From Isochrysis galbana (Eukaryota; Haptophyta; Isochrysidales; Isochrysidaceae), in the NCBI GenBank assembly GCA_018136815.1, contig CM030934.1, positions 4,037,087 through 4,101,086 of the forward strand: a stretch of 64,000 nt of DNA. The letters are read 5' to 3'. Positions 47,381 to 57,991 of this stretch are shown one piece after another. The notes under the pieces were generated by a model, which was not told the DNA's origin, did no database searches, and saw nothing but the letters and a program-made list of their open reading frames with translations. Numbering within the stretch: the first letter of the stretch is position 1; each line of letters begins with the position of its first letter. A program made the translations under genes and the position numbers.

Positions 47381-47794
47381 CCATAGACCCAGCAGAGGCT
47401 CATAGCATGCTAGGTTCTGTCAGGTTCTCCACCCACACCTTCAGCACACGTAAGATGGCCAAAGCAGACAAGCAGTGCAAACACAAAGAGGCACTTAGTG
47501 GAAGGGACATCTCACCATCAAACATGTACTTGCATTCAGGTGTACAATTGTTAAGAATAGAACAAAATGAATCTTTTTGTCTCTTCCTCTTTTCACCCGC
47601 ATTGCCCTGTGTGCACAAGGCATCACAAGGGGTGAGGGTGTGTGCAGAATGGGAGAACCTCCCTCCCTCCCTCCCTCCCTCCCTCCCTCCCTCTCTCCCT
47701 CTCCCCCTCCCCTCCCCTCCTCCCCCCCTCCCCCTCCCACAACTCACCTTCCCTCCCCTCCCCTCCTCCCCCCCCTCCCCCTCCCACAACTCAC
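47381..47794. repeat. Continuation of the orphan ORF region, then (CCCT)n tracts
   Basis: 47400-47610 has an open minus frame (CTPECKYMFDGEM) that may belong to either neighbouring gene. 47665-47790 is (CCCT)n/(CCTC)n with a duplicated CCCACAACTCACCTTC block (47732 and 47782). The second copy is the splice donor of the neighbouring exon. Confidence 0.5.
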
Positions 47795-48445
47795 CTTCGG
47801 GACGAAGTTGACCACGCAGCCATGCTGCACCTGTGCCCCACCAGACGCCATCACGCCGATCTCCTCGTCTTGGTCGCGGCATGCCTTGTTAGCCTGTGTA
47901 GACAGGAGGGTTGGGGTGGGGAGCGGGGGGAGAGGCAAAGCGCAGGGCCCGCTTGTGCTGGCACATACCTGTGTGATGTGCTTTGCGGCAGCGATGCAAT
48001 TCTTCGGCTTGAGGTCGAACTCGTCCGGATAGTGGACCACGATCCGCGAGGTGTGATGGTGCCCAAAAAGTGATGAGGGTGATGGCGGTGATGTGCCCCG
48101 CAGCTCGCTCTCCATGTGCATGATCTCCGTGTGCGCCACGCCGCGCGTCGGTCGTCGGACCACCGTCTGGAAGTTGTCGGCGATACGGAAGCCATACAGG
48201 TTGTCGACGTACAGTCCTGTCCAGCGCCCAGCGCGGGCGCTTGGCGCCGGGGACAGGTTGGGAGCTGGGAGTCGCAGGGCATGGGGGCAAAGCCTGCGGC
48301 AGTGTGCACGGCATTGGGGCGCACGGGTGTGAGCAGCAGGCGGAAGACTCTCGCCATGCTGCGCCGGTGAGGCGGGAGCGCGTGGGGGGGGGCTGCTGCG
48401 GCGCGGGGGGGGGGGGGACAGTTGGTTGCGAAGGAGGGAAATCAT
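47795..48445 (-). CDS. Unidentified multi-exon gene
   Basis: Two exons are clear by GT-AG sites and phase. One at 48216-47969 encodes LYVDNLYGFRIADNFQ, AHTEIMHMESEL and SRIVVHYPDEFDLKPKNC. The other at 47893-47795 encodes ANKACRDQDEEIGVMASG and VQHGCVVNFVPK. They join in phase (ITQ|ANK) across the intron 47968-47894. The 5' end is unclear: ATG 48357 (MARVFRLLLTPVRP, mitochondrial-presequence-like) is in a different frame, and the frame from ATG 48445 runs through poly-C. The 3' continuation is unknown. I do not recognise the family. Confidence 0.5.
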
Positions 48446-48470
48446 AAAAGTAGTTTTATGATTTTTTAAA
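48440..48470. repeat. Perfect inverted repeat AAATCATAAAA-GTAG-TTTTATGATTT
   Basis: 11-bp arms with a 4-base loop at about 48440-48466. A related, imperfect form (TTTTATGATCGCAAAGTAGTTTTATGATTT, given here as TTTTATGAT..AAAGTAG..TTTTATGATTT) lies at about 46433-46462, at the end of the orphan ORF. Confidence 0.7.
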
Positions 48471-48789
48471 TAGTGTCGTTACTTACCAGTCCCAACCCAG
48501 GGACCGGGCCAAGTTGCGCACCCTTAGGTGCCAACCATCGTTGTAGTGGTGCAATTCTTGCGCGTAAAGGATATGGATTCCTCCCCTAATCTCGCTTGCG
48601 CTAGAGTAGACGCTAGTTTGTGTTTCGCTCCATTCAAATTGTGCCGTAAATATGTGAAATATGTACGAAAATGTAACGATACGTAATCCGGAAAAGTTGA
48701 CCCAAATATGTAGTTCAATATGTCACATATTTTTACCTAGCCCTACCCCCTCTCTCCCTCTCTCCGTTCTCCTCCAGACCTCTGTCCCT

Positions 48790-49222
48790 GCGGCGCGTCG
48801 GCGCGTCGCCATGCGGCGCGCCACGGCCTGCTCTCAGAGGCTGGGGGCTCCCAGAGGGCCAGCTAGGGTAGCTCCAGGGGCAGTGGAGGCTCGGGCTCAG
48901 CCCCTAGCCCCCCCTGCCTCTCCCACGCTTGCCTCGCTGGCCCTGTGGCCCTGGGAGCTGGGAGCCGCCCGAAGTCTTCTGTGTGCCTGGCGACCAGGGA
49001 TGGGGGGGGGGGTCAGCTCGAGGGCAGGCCCATGCTGGGCGTGGGAGTGCGAGTCACGGCCCGCGCCCACTAGGGGTCTGGGCCAGGCGTGTTGATTGGC
49101 CCAGCCCCTGCCAGAGGGCAGGGGCTGGGGTGCTGGGGTTGAGTGTACGGGCCCACCCCGGGGGTTGTCCGCGATGGAGATAGGGGGGCGCGAGGCCCCC
49201 ATTGAACCCCACTTATAAAAGT
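48790..49222 (+). repeat. Dispersed hairpin-rich repeat, copy 8 (fullest plus copy)
   Basis: Starts near GCGGCGCGCCACGG. It includes GGGGCAGTGGAGGCT, the GGTCTGGGCCAG block, the perfect hairpin CAGCCCCTGCC-AGAG-GGCAGGGGCTG (about 49102-49127), CGGGCCCACCCCGGGG, GGGGGGCGCGAGGCCCCC and the end CCCCACTTATAAAAGTAG. This is the best reference copy for the family. Confidence 0.75.
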
Positions 49223-49706
49223 AGATTCAGTACATGGTCTTTTATTTATAGCTAGCGGTAGTCAGTAGTAGGCGCTTGAACAATCTCCCATTTTTGTTTT
49301 TTTTGACCTTTATTGTGACAATAGCGTTGGAGGAAGGGCAAGATAGTAGCAGTGTAGGCGTCTTCAAGAGTATAGGTGATAGACGATTACGCCCGCGCGG
49401 GGGTTGTTCCTCATGCCAACCCGGTAGAAACTTAGTTCGCCCTATTATTTAAGAAATAGGTTGTTTTAGGACTTGCACTAGCGCCCACGCACGCCCACCT
49501 TAGAACCGTCTCTGCTCGCGGTCCTCAAAGAATTTTCCATGCTCCTATGGCCGAGGGATAAACGGCCATCTGAACAGAGCGCCACAACTTCATCTTGCCC
49601 GAATGGCCGTTCCGGCTCGCGTGGCCTCGAAGATCATTTACCTTGCCCCTGCGTCATGTGCCACAAGCGTGGTGGCGTCTCAATCCTGGACATTCCAACA
49701 TTCTAC
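49223..49706. other. Intergenic, 3' flank of USP5
   Basis: No gene is supported between the repeat and the USP5 stop codon. Confidence 0.5.
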
Positions 49707-52700
49707 TCATGCGTCACGCCGACGGAAGAAGTACATGTAGCCAAGGTCTAGTGGCGTAGCCTCTGAAGCAGCCACCTTGCGGTCGTTGTGCAGAACCCAT
49801 CGACCCTCCTTCTTGATATGGCACACGTAGTGGCCGCAGGAGGTATTGGAACCCATATGCGAGACAAATCCGAGAAGGTCGTAAATACCGGGCCCGTCAT
49901 CGCCTTCCGTCTCGCCGCTGCCATCACCAGCCTTGACATTCGCAACCTCTCCCAGGGTGGCAGCGACAGCGCTCTCAAGATCATCCGAATGAGAGAAGAG
50001 CCAATCAGCTGCACGTTCGATGGATCCTCCCGTCGCCGCCAGGGCGCCCGTCGCGTGCCGCTCACTAAAGCCCATCGCGCCTAGCATCGCAACCGCCTCA
50101 GGATCGGCACCGCCACTGCTACTGTGGCTGGTGGTCGCAGCCGCTCCGGGCGGAGGTAGGGGCTCATTAAAATCAGCGTCCTCCATGTGCGCAAAGACCC
50201 ATTCCGTCGCAGCTTCAGCACTAGAATTGGAGACAGCGAGGGCTGCCCGTTTCGAGCCGTTCTCTGAGAAGCCCATGGATACCAACTGCGCAACGATGGC
50301 ATCATCTGGCGTAGGCGCCGCTGCCATGGGTGCAGTGGGCACCTCGGCCTCGGCAGCTTCTTCGGGAAGAGCCTCTTCGCCAGGCAGCATGCCGGTCGAA
50401 CGGTGGGCCTCCAAATCAAGCACTTCAGGCACAGGCACAGAGGCCACAATCTTTTTGGCGACCCAGTCCGTGTCCACATAGTAGCTTCCAATCGATGGCA
50501 GAAATTGCGGCGGGGCAAAATGGGGTGTCAGCTGTAGGCAAACGCGCAGCCGTGCCTGAGGCAAGCTGGCTGAGGCGACTGAGACCTCGTGACAAAGCAA
50601 TCAGTCTCCCGTTCAAAACTCGGGTCGCATGCGCCATGTCCTCGCAAAAGAGGCATCTCGGCGCTGCACGCAGCCCCCGCGAGCGCCCCGAGTGCTCCTA
50701 CTTACCGGCGGAGGTGGACAACAAGCATCTTAGGGAACGTCGCAAAGCGCGTTGTCTTGATGGCATTTTTCTGACCTCGGAATGACTCGAGCGGCTCGGC
50801 CGCGAAGTAGCGTTCGAGGCACGTGGAGAAGGGAACAAGGGGCACGACGGGCTCAGGCGCGTCCGCCGGCGTTGGGTCGCCGAGCCGTTGGCGTTTGTCC
50901 TCTATCTCGCGGTACGCTGCCACCTCGGCTTGGTTCGATGCGAGCTCGATCGGGATCTGTAGGACGGTATAGGAGAGCAGTCGATGAGAGAGGCATGGAC
51001 ACAAGTCCGAGTCAACAACAGCCGCTCGCTCTCCCCTCTCCTTCCCTCTCCCCCCCCCCCCCTGCAAAGCCACAACTCGCCGCACCTGCAATGAGATGGA
51101 TCGCTGCGAGGGCACCTTCTTGTAAGCCACCCGTCCAGACACCTCGTACCGCTCCTCCAGTGCAAACCCGAAGAGGCCAGCCAGAGATTTGAAGCCCTCG
51201 CCGATCCGCGCTGCTCCCGCACGCTCTGCTCGTGCGAGGGACTCCAAAAAGTGCTGGTAATACTCAAACGCGTCCTGCTGACGCGCAGACGAGAATTCCT
51301 GGTGGGATCGACCCAGCAGCACCTTGAGCATGCGAGGTGGCACCGCAGCGTCGGTGGCTGCCTCGCCATCAGGCGTGGGCTCTGCGCCATCTCCGCCTGG
51401 GATGTAGCGAGAACCAAGCAGGGCCGTAGCGAGCTTGGAGAGCTGTGTAAGGAGATCGGCTGTCGGATCGGAGGGCGCCGAGGCAAAGATAGAGGCGGCG
51501 GCGGAGGAGAGGACGCTGAACTCAGGGACGGCGAACAGAATCTACAATGCAGGGGTGATTGATGGGCTCCCTAATCGCGGACACGTGAGTCCAGCGATGG
51601 GCGGCGAGACGCATGATGCAGGCGCCTTTTATGTGACGTTAACTAGTCTAGTAGTCGGGCCACCGCGCGTTTCACCTGCAGGACCGAGTTGATGTAGCAC
51701 GAGTTCCCGAGGTTGTTGAGGCCAAGGTAACCTTGGGCCAGGATGGGCGTGAGGCTCTTGCCCGCCTCGGTGATTTTATCGAGCTCAAGCTTCTCGTTGG
51801 CGCGAATGTTCATCTCTGAGACGGACTCCACCGTCTTTTCCATCTTCATGATGTCGATGCCCCAGTGAGCGAGATGTTCCGCGAGTTTTGGATCTGTCAC
51901 CTCGGTGTCCTCATCATCAGCATACGAATACACGTCGGCGCCGTGTGGCGTGATTGTGCCCAGCTTGACGACGAGAGGAAAACCCGTTGGTGGGAAGTTT
52001 TCCTTGGTCTCACGATAGTGGTCGAGCGCACCGTTTGACCCGCCCGAGCCATCCCACTGCCGTCGCCCGGAACCGATGTGGCCGTCAGAAAGGTTGAGCC
52101 AGAGGTTTTCCGTCATGCCTACCGCGGGGACGAGCCAAAGGGAGTAAGTAGAGAGTAAAGGTAGCTAAGCGGCACACGCGAAGCGTTCACGTGCAGGGTT
52201 GCCAAAGGCGCGCACGGCCCACAACTCTCACTCACCTGATTCCTCGCAGATCCACGTCGAAGAGTCGGGAGATATGGTCTTATGCGCAGGGAGCTGGATG
52301 AGTTCCTCGGCATACTTGGATGGCTTGACCTCTGCCTCCCAGGCAACTGCTGCTTCTTTGGCCTCAGCGTTGGCGCCCGTGTGCGTTAGCACGGCTGAGG
52401 CGCACTGTGAGACGAGTGTCGGCAGCTCATCGCACGGCAGGGGTATGCGCTCGCCGTCGGGCATGAGAACGAGCGCCGTCTCCTTAACCTCGTCGTACTG
52501 CGGCTCGTCCACCTGAAAGCCTCCCTCGACACCGATGGCCATCTTGGTCGGCGGCGCACCCTCCGCCTGCTCCCCCATTGGTTTTAGCACTCTCTTGAGC
52601 TGCAGGTGGAGGTAGAGCGCGTCGCCGGTGCGGAGCGAGTCCGCCTGCACGTGCTGGGCGCCAAAGCCGAGGAATGAGCGCAGAGAGACGTATAGTCCGC

Positions 52701-52827
52701 CCGGAGAGAGCGGAGTGTCGAACGAGAAGACACACTCGTCATTATACACCTTGTCATAAGCGGTGGGTGGGCGGAGGCCACGCATCGCCTGGCGCACGCG
52801 CTCCAGCGTCAACTCGCTCACACTCAT
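49707..52827 (-). CDS. USP5: Ubiquitin-specific protease 5/13 (isopeptidase T), five exons
   Basis: Exons at 52827-52236, 52118-51676, 51541-51086, 50956-50706 and 50484-49707. All introns are GT-AG and phases match, giving 839 residues, close to the family length. Exon 1 carries the variant N-terminal UBP region (YNDECVFSFDTPLSPGGLY). The second UBP finger spans exons 1-2 (ENLWLNLSDG, GRRQWDGSGG), then ADVYSYADDEDTEV. The catalytic Cys box is GLNNLGNSCYINSVLQ, and RQQDAFEYYQHFL is the QQD box. Two UBA domains lie in exon 5 (AIVAQLVSMGFSENGSKRA and AVAMLGAMGFSERHATGAL), and the His box is SHMGSNTSCGHYVCHIKKEG. The enzyme disassembles free ubiquitin chains. Odd: three of the four zinc ligands of the ubiquitin-tail-binding UBP finger are replaced (see findings). 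The start ATG 52827 follows a CT-rich tract with a possible acceptor TTGACAG. Confidence 0.95.
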
Positions 52828-53900
52828 GCCTGTCAAGCCGAAGCGGCTGCGGGTGGCGTAGGGAGCTAGAGAGGGGGGAAGGGAGAGGGGGGGGAGAGAC
52901 AGAGATCGGGAGGGGAGAGAGAGCGGGCGGGAAGGAGGCGGGGTGGCTGCGGATGCGCGCGTGCGCGGCGGAGGGCGGGGGGGGAGTGGGGGAGGGGGAG
53001 TGGGGGGGGGGGGGGGGGGCGGCTGGCCGCAGAGCATCTATCTATGTACTAGTCTACAATTCTATATGATATACTCTCGACCCTCTCTCTCTCTCTATTG
53101 TACTCTATGTCTGAATGACTTTTTATTGTAGGCTGTATAGACTGTCGTCTGGAAAGTCCCGTCCGTTGCCCTATTCCTATTCCCCCGTTGCTCAGAGACC
53201 AAAGCGTAGCGCACATGGGCCTCAACCCGGGAAACCGAAGACGAGGGAAGAGGGAAGCAAGGGTGGAAGGGAGCGGGAAGGACCATGGTCATGGGGCGGA
53301 GAGGGTGTTGGCGTGGGTGGTGCTGTAGCCGTAGCGTGTAGGGCCCCGTGGCCCCGTGTCCGAAATGCAGAAATGGTAGGCAGTAGGCAGTGCGGCGTAC
53401 GGCCGTAGGTAAGGTGGTAGCGTGGTAATCCGATTGTATGGTAGGAGAGCAAAATATTAATTTTTTTTTGCCTACCATCCGCGTGCGCAGCCGCACTCCA
53501 GTCCGCGCCCCTTCCAGTCCGTGCAGGGGAAGGGAGAGTCGCATTATTGTTAGAGAATCACTTTCACTTGTGCAAGCTGCAAGCTAGCATAAGCATAGAT
53601 AGATAGAGATAGAGATAGACAAACTTCAAACCCAGGTTGTGTCGGAGTTCGGAGTTTGAAACCAAAACCAAAAACTTAAAACTTCTCAAACTTCATTGTT
53701 GGCCCTTGGCCCAAGCTTCAACATACCCCCATCTCCATCTTCCATCTTGCACCGCAGGCCGCTAGTAGCTGGGCATTCTGTCGCAGGCCCGCTAGCCGCC
53801 AGGCTGTCGCGCTCATGTCAATAACTATGCTGATGATGACCTAGCCGCTGCCCTAATTCTAACACCCCACACAAAGATCGAAGATTCTTAGCTAAACCTT
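52828..53900. other. USP5 5' flank: polypurine tract, then featureless DNA to the gap
   Basis: GA/G-rich runs at 52860-53025 (CT/C-rich on the coding strand of USP5). Short (GATA)n near 53597-53625. No other gene is seen. Confidence 0.6.
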
Positions 53901-54000
53901 NNNNNNNNNNNNNNNNNNNNNNNNNNNNNNNNNNNNNNNNNNNNNNNNNNNNNNNNNNNNNNNNNNNNNNNNNNNNNNNNNNNNNNNNNNNNNNNNNNNN
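53901..54000. other. Assembly gap of 100 N
   Basis: Exactly 100 N in intergenic DNA. Confidence 0.99.
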
Positions 54001-54229
54001 AGCACTGTTGGTTTGCATGTGCTTGTGCTAGTGCACGTATGGAGTGTCGTGCTTGTGCGCAATAGTACATTGTAAAACATCTAGAAGTACATGGCATTAC
54101 GGGCAACTGTTGCTTCTATTGCTGTTCATGACAGCCTTTGTGCTGGCGCGGAAAGGACAGGAAAGAATAAATATCGAGCAGGCGAAGGGTGTAGCGATAG
54201 AGCAAAGCGATGTGCAGTGGGAGTAGGCA

Positions 54230-54430
54230 TGTCGCATTCGCGAATCGACACTCCTTAGGCTTCGCTCTTCTCTTCGTTTGGTATTTATCGTTATAATTCT
54301 CTTGTTCTCATTCTCGGTCAAAAAACTTCGCGTGGACGCCTAGGATCTAGGGTTGTGGAGCGTTCTCTCTCTTTCTCCCGAAGATCACCTTTCTTCCTCC
54401 TAGGCGTAGGCGCCTCGCAAATAGGTTTAA
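54230..54430. repeat. About 190-bp repeat, copy 1 (other copy at 58979-59180)
   Basis: Begins TGTCGCATTCGCGAATCGACACTC. It continues GGTATTTATCGTTATAATTCTC, given as GGTATTTATCGTTATA/ATTCTC, then TCTCGGTC, GTTGTGGAGCG and CACCTTTCTTCCTCC. The first ten bases equal the 5' end of the chromovirus LTR. It could be a LINE 3' end (on the minus strand, beside the LINE fragment at 59 kb) or a diverged LTR. Confidence 0.65.
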
Positions 54431-54969
54431 TTCGCTATCTCCCCCGCGTTTCTCTACCTGCTTCTGGGGGCAATCAGGTTTAATTTGCGACCTCTTCGTA
54501 TCTCTACCATAGGCACGTCACACTTCTGTCGTCTTATTCGGTAGGTCTCTTGGAATCCTGCGTCGCAAGATTGCCCCCTCCGCAGATTTCCTTCCCCCCC
54601 TAAACGACTTTTGATTGCCGTCTGTCGCATCCGCGGGGGGGAGTTGCTATGCTCGCGCGCCGCGTCCTGTATGTCGTGATTAGCTTTGTACTCATATTTA
54701 TAATAATAGTACCCTGAAGACTGGTTGAAAAAGAAAACATGCACCTCTGGGTGAAAAAAAACAATAACCTGGCCCTCTTTTGACGGAACGCGACTTCACA
54801 AGGGGTACCAAATGACCAATTGAAGGCAAACGACCTCGGCCTCGGGAATCGTGGCGGTCATTGCCATACAGCCCGGTCCCTGGTCCCTGGGGAATCGTGA
54901 ATCATTGGACACCCAGGAGCCAGGAGGGGGGGAAAATAGTGGTTGAAAAGCGTGAGTGACCGGCCTATA
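54431..54969. other. Intergenic, possible LTR-like remnants
   Basis: Contains AGGTTTAATTCGC and AGGTTTAATTTGCGACCTC, which echo AGGTTTAATTTGCCATCTCC inside the chromovirus LTR (about 10578). No gene is seen. Confidence 0.35.
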
Positions 54970-55247
54970 TGTCGGGTCGAGCGCAACCGGAGGGCTCTGA
55001 GCCACTCCGTCGCGAGCGGCACCGGTGGCTAGCGCGGCGCTTTGGCCCTCCTCCCCACCGGGGGTCGGGCGAATGAAATTCTGGGCTGGGTACTGGGTCG
55101 GGCAACCCCATTTGGGTGTTTGGACTGGGGACGAACGGTGAACGAATAGCGGTGGGGCGGCAAGGCGCTCCTAGCGGCGCCCTAGAGTGATGGATAGTAA
55201 GAGATTGTTAGACCTACAAAGAACTCTTCCCTCACTCAGGGAGGGAC
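54970..55247 (-). repeat. Partial chromovirus LTR (3' end portion)
   Basis: From TGTCGGGTCGAGCG (54970) to about 55247 it matches the 3' 270 bases of the A-type LTR in inverted orientation. The match includes the gag-start context CCAAATGGGG and the AAGAACTCTTCCCTC block, with small insertions. It is older than the two long LTR copies. Confidence 0.75.
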
Positions 55248-55841
55248 GTTGGTAACACTCATATGTGGGGAGGCAAGAAATCCTTCCGCCTTGCCGGGGG
55301 GGGAGGGGGCACGCTGCGCATCTGTTTGAAGCGAGAGTTGGTGTAGCCAGGGGATAAGAGCAGTGGATCAAGAAAGCCGCAGGCAACGAGGCACTGGCAC
55401 TGTAAAACGCATACACGCACTGCTAGCAACGCTGCCTTTGGAGACGATGGATACGAACAACAAGGGAGCCTACAGCCGGCGCATCGCATGCAAGTGCGGC
55501 AAGGCTTTTCACAATAGCTCCCAACCCCAATTCGGCAAAATTGCCAAAGATGGTAAGTAACTAGCTCATCGCATGCGAGTGCGGCAAGGCTTTTCACAGT
55601 AGCCCCCAACCCCAATTCGGCAAAACTTGCCAAAGATGGTGAAATTGAGAAGGCCGCTCCAAAAGGTATGATGTGACCGGGGACCATAGCGTTCAATCTT
55701 TAGAGGCATACTTGGGCATCACGGCAAGCATTCACGAGCGTCGAGGGGCGAAAGTTTGCTCTCCTTCTCAGGGCACCTCTTTCTCTTGATCCAGATCACT
55801 GGCACACACCTAATGAAGCGGCACACCGCTACAACGCAAAC
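55248..55841. repeat. Short direct duplication and IFT81 3' flank
   Basis: GCGGCAAGGCTTTTCACA.TAGC.CCCAACCCCAATTCGGCAAAA occurs at about 55498 and 55578 (80-bp period). No gene is supported. Confidence 0.6.
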
Positions 55842-57991
55842 TCAATCGTCGCCGAGCGACAAGACGTTGGAATCCTGCTCCTCAGCGGCCGCCATGTAGG
55901 CAGCCTCAGTGCGCGCCGCTTTTTGCATGTCCACCTTGCATCGGAGCAGCTTGTTTAGGTCGCGGAAAAGTTGCATTTGTATCTTGTTGGAGTCGTGGTT
56001 CTCCTTAAGATTCTTCTGTTGCTCCCTCAAAGCACGCTGCTGCCCTTCCTGATCACGAATCTTGTTCTCATAGAGGGCTTTGTACGTGGTGATTTTGAGA
56101 CCGCCGGGCGCCATGCGGGAAATGGAGTGGCCCTCCTTCTCATCAGCAACACGTTTGAGCTTGATGCGCTCCATCGCAGCCAGGGTCTCATAATAGTGGC
56201 ACGAGGACTCCTCGTGCTGCGCGTCCTTGTCAGCCGCATCCAGCTCTGCCTGCAGCTTCGAGAGTTCCGAATCAAACCCTGCTTTGATGTTGTCGTAGGC
56301 CGTCTTCTTTTCCAAGTACTCGGCCTCAACTTCGCCAAATCGCGTGCGCAGACTACGCAGGTTCTTGATCTGCGGCGCAAGACGATTCTTGTTCTCCTTG
56401 ATCTTCGTATTGATTTCCTCAACGACCTGCGAAATTTCCTCGAGTGTCTTGCCTTTGATCGTGTCCACCTCTGCCTTCTGCTGCGAGATCTTCTGCAGCT
56501 GCTCCTCGGTCTGGGCAAAGCCTGAGACACCGCGCTTCTTCTCCACATCGGACAGCTTCTTCGACACACCTTGCTCTTGCTCCTTGAGCAGGGCAAGTGT
56601 TCGCGACAGGACGCCCCATTCGGCGCGAAGCTCGCTCAACTCTTGCTTCATGCGCTTATACTGGGCGGTCCTACCACGCACCTCATTGGCGTATTTACGA
56701 AAGTCCTCGCCGCGCAACACCGGTTTGTCATTGAGCCCGGCCAACTCGCTTGCCTTCGAGGCGAGCTCGTTGTCCACGACTGCCTTGTCGCGTGAGACTG
56801 TCTCCAGACGGGTCTGAACCTGCTCGCGCTTTTTAGCCACGAGGCTAGCCTGCTGCCGGAACATCGCCAGCTTGTCGTCCGGGTTGGAATTGAGCGCTCG
56901 CTTGCGCTCCTCGAGTGCACCCACGCTTCGCTGCAGCTGCTGCCGGTGCCCCATCATCTGCCTCATATCAGCCTCCGAACCAATGGGCATCGAAAGCACC
57001 TGCTGCAGCTCATCATGCCTTTGCTGCTTTGCGGCAATCATCCGTGGCAGCTCCTCGTTTGCCTTGCGGGTGAGTGCTGCCACCTCGCCCTCGAGTTTGC
57101 GCAGCAACGAGCCAATATCAGCCACTGAGGCCTCGGCACGTTTTTCGTTGAGTGCATGTCTCAGCTGTTCCAGTCGCTGCTCGGCTTGGTACGCATGGCC
57201 ACGTTGCTCGCGCATCCGCTCCTGGAGCTTCAGCTGCTCGTCCTGCTCCACACGCAGGGCGCTGGCCTCACGCAGCATACCCTCAAAGTTGTCCGTTCCA
57301 GACAGCTTTGTGTGCAGCGCCTCAACTTTGCGCTCGAGCTGCTCCTTGTCCTCTTCCATCTGTACAATCGCCTTTTTAATCTCAGCTGGGGAGATGAGCT
57401 GCGACTTCGAGCGCTCCGAAGTCTTGTGCACCTCCTTGAACTCTTCCTGCAAGTCCTTGTATTGCTGGTAAACCTCGAGGATCTGCTCGTCGCCAAACAT
57501 GTGCTCTGGGATCTCTACTGCCATGAGGAAACGTGCCAGGTACGCACGCGTCGTCAGCTCCGGGCGCTTTTGGAGCATCCAGGCAAGCATCGGGTAGATG
57601 ATGTTTGGATCGCCATGCAGAAGCCCATTCTTGAAGTGTTGTGGGTCGATGCTCTGCATAGGGGAGAAAAGGAAGGTTCATGCAGCTCGCCACAGCGTCG
57701 GTGCTGCTCCAGTGGGAAGCCAAGCTCAGCCGTCACGCTGCGTGCAATGGATTGGCGTAGCACCTGCTTGTAATTGAGCACCTTGAACAGAAAATCCATC
57801 ATCCTGTTGGCCGTCGCCTCCGGCGTTTCGTCGCGCAGGTTTGCCGCGTGCGTCGCGGAGATCTCTCGGATAAGCGTGTTGACAATCTCGAGTAGCTCGA
57901 AGGGCGACTTCTCGTCAAAGGCGACGAGAGAGAGTTGCATGGCAAAGGGAGGCTCATTGAGCCGGTCGACGATGTAGTGGATCGACCCCAT
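55842..57991 (-). CDS. IFT81: Intraflagellar transport protein 81, two exons
   Basis: Exon 1 is 57991-57764 (76 codons) and exon 2 is 57653-55842, joined in phase 0 by a GT-AG intron, giving 679 residues, the normal IFT81 length. Exon 1 encodes the calponin-homology-like N-terminus (MGSIHYIVDRLNEPPF, SLVAFDEKSPFELLEIVN, RDETPEATANRMMDFLFKVL). In animals this region binds tubulin together with IFT74. Exon 2 continues with FKNGLLHGDPNIIYPMLAWM and YLARFLMAVEIPEHM, then long coiled coil with family landmarks (LAMFRQQASLVAKKREQ, VLRGEDFRKYANEVRGR, EEVEKKRGVSGF-type VEKKRGVSGFAQTEEQL, EESSCHYYETLAAMER). It is an IFT-B core subunit that moves tubulin along flagella, so the organism makes flagella. 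GA/G-rich tracts at 58090-58320 lie upstream. Confidence 0.95.

Noticed and set aside
50484-50600. Longer USP5 exon 5 using upstream AG sites
   Set aside because: The acceptor at 50486-50485 restores both phase and the family sequence (RYYVDTDWVAKK); longer options insert about 28 unrelated residues.
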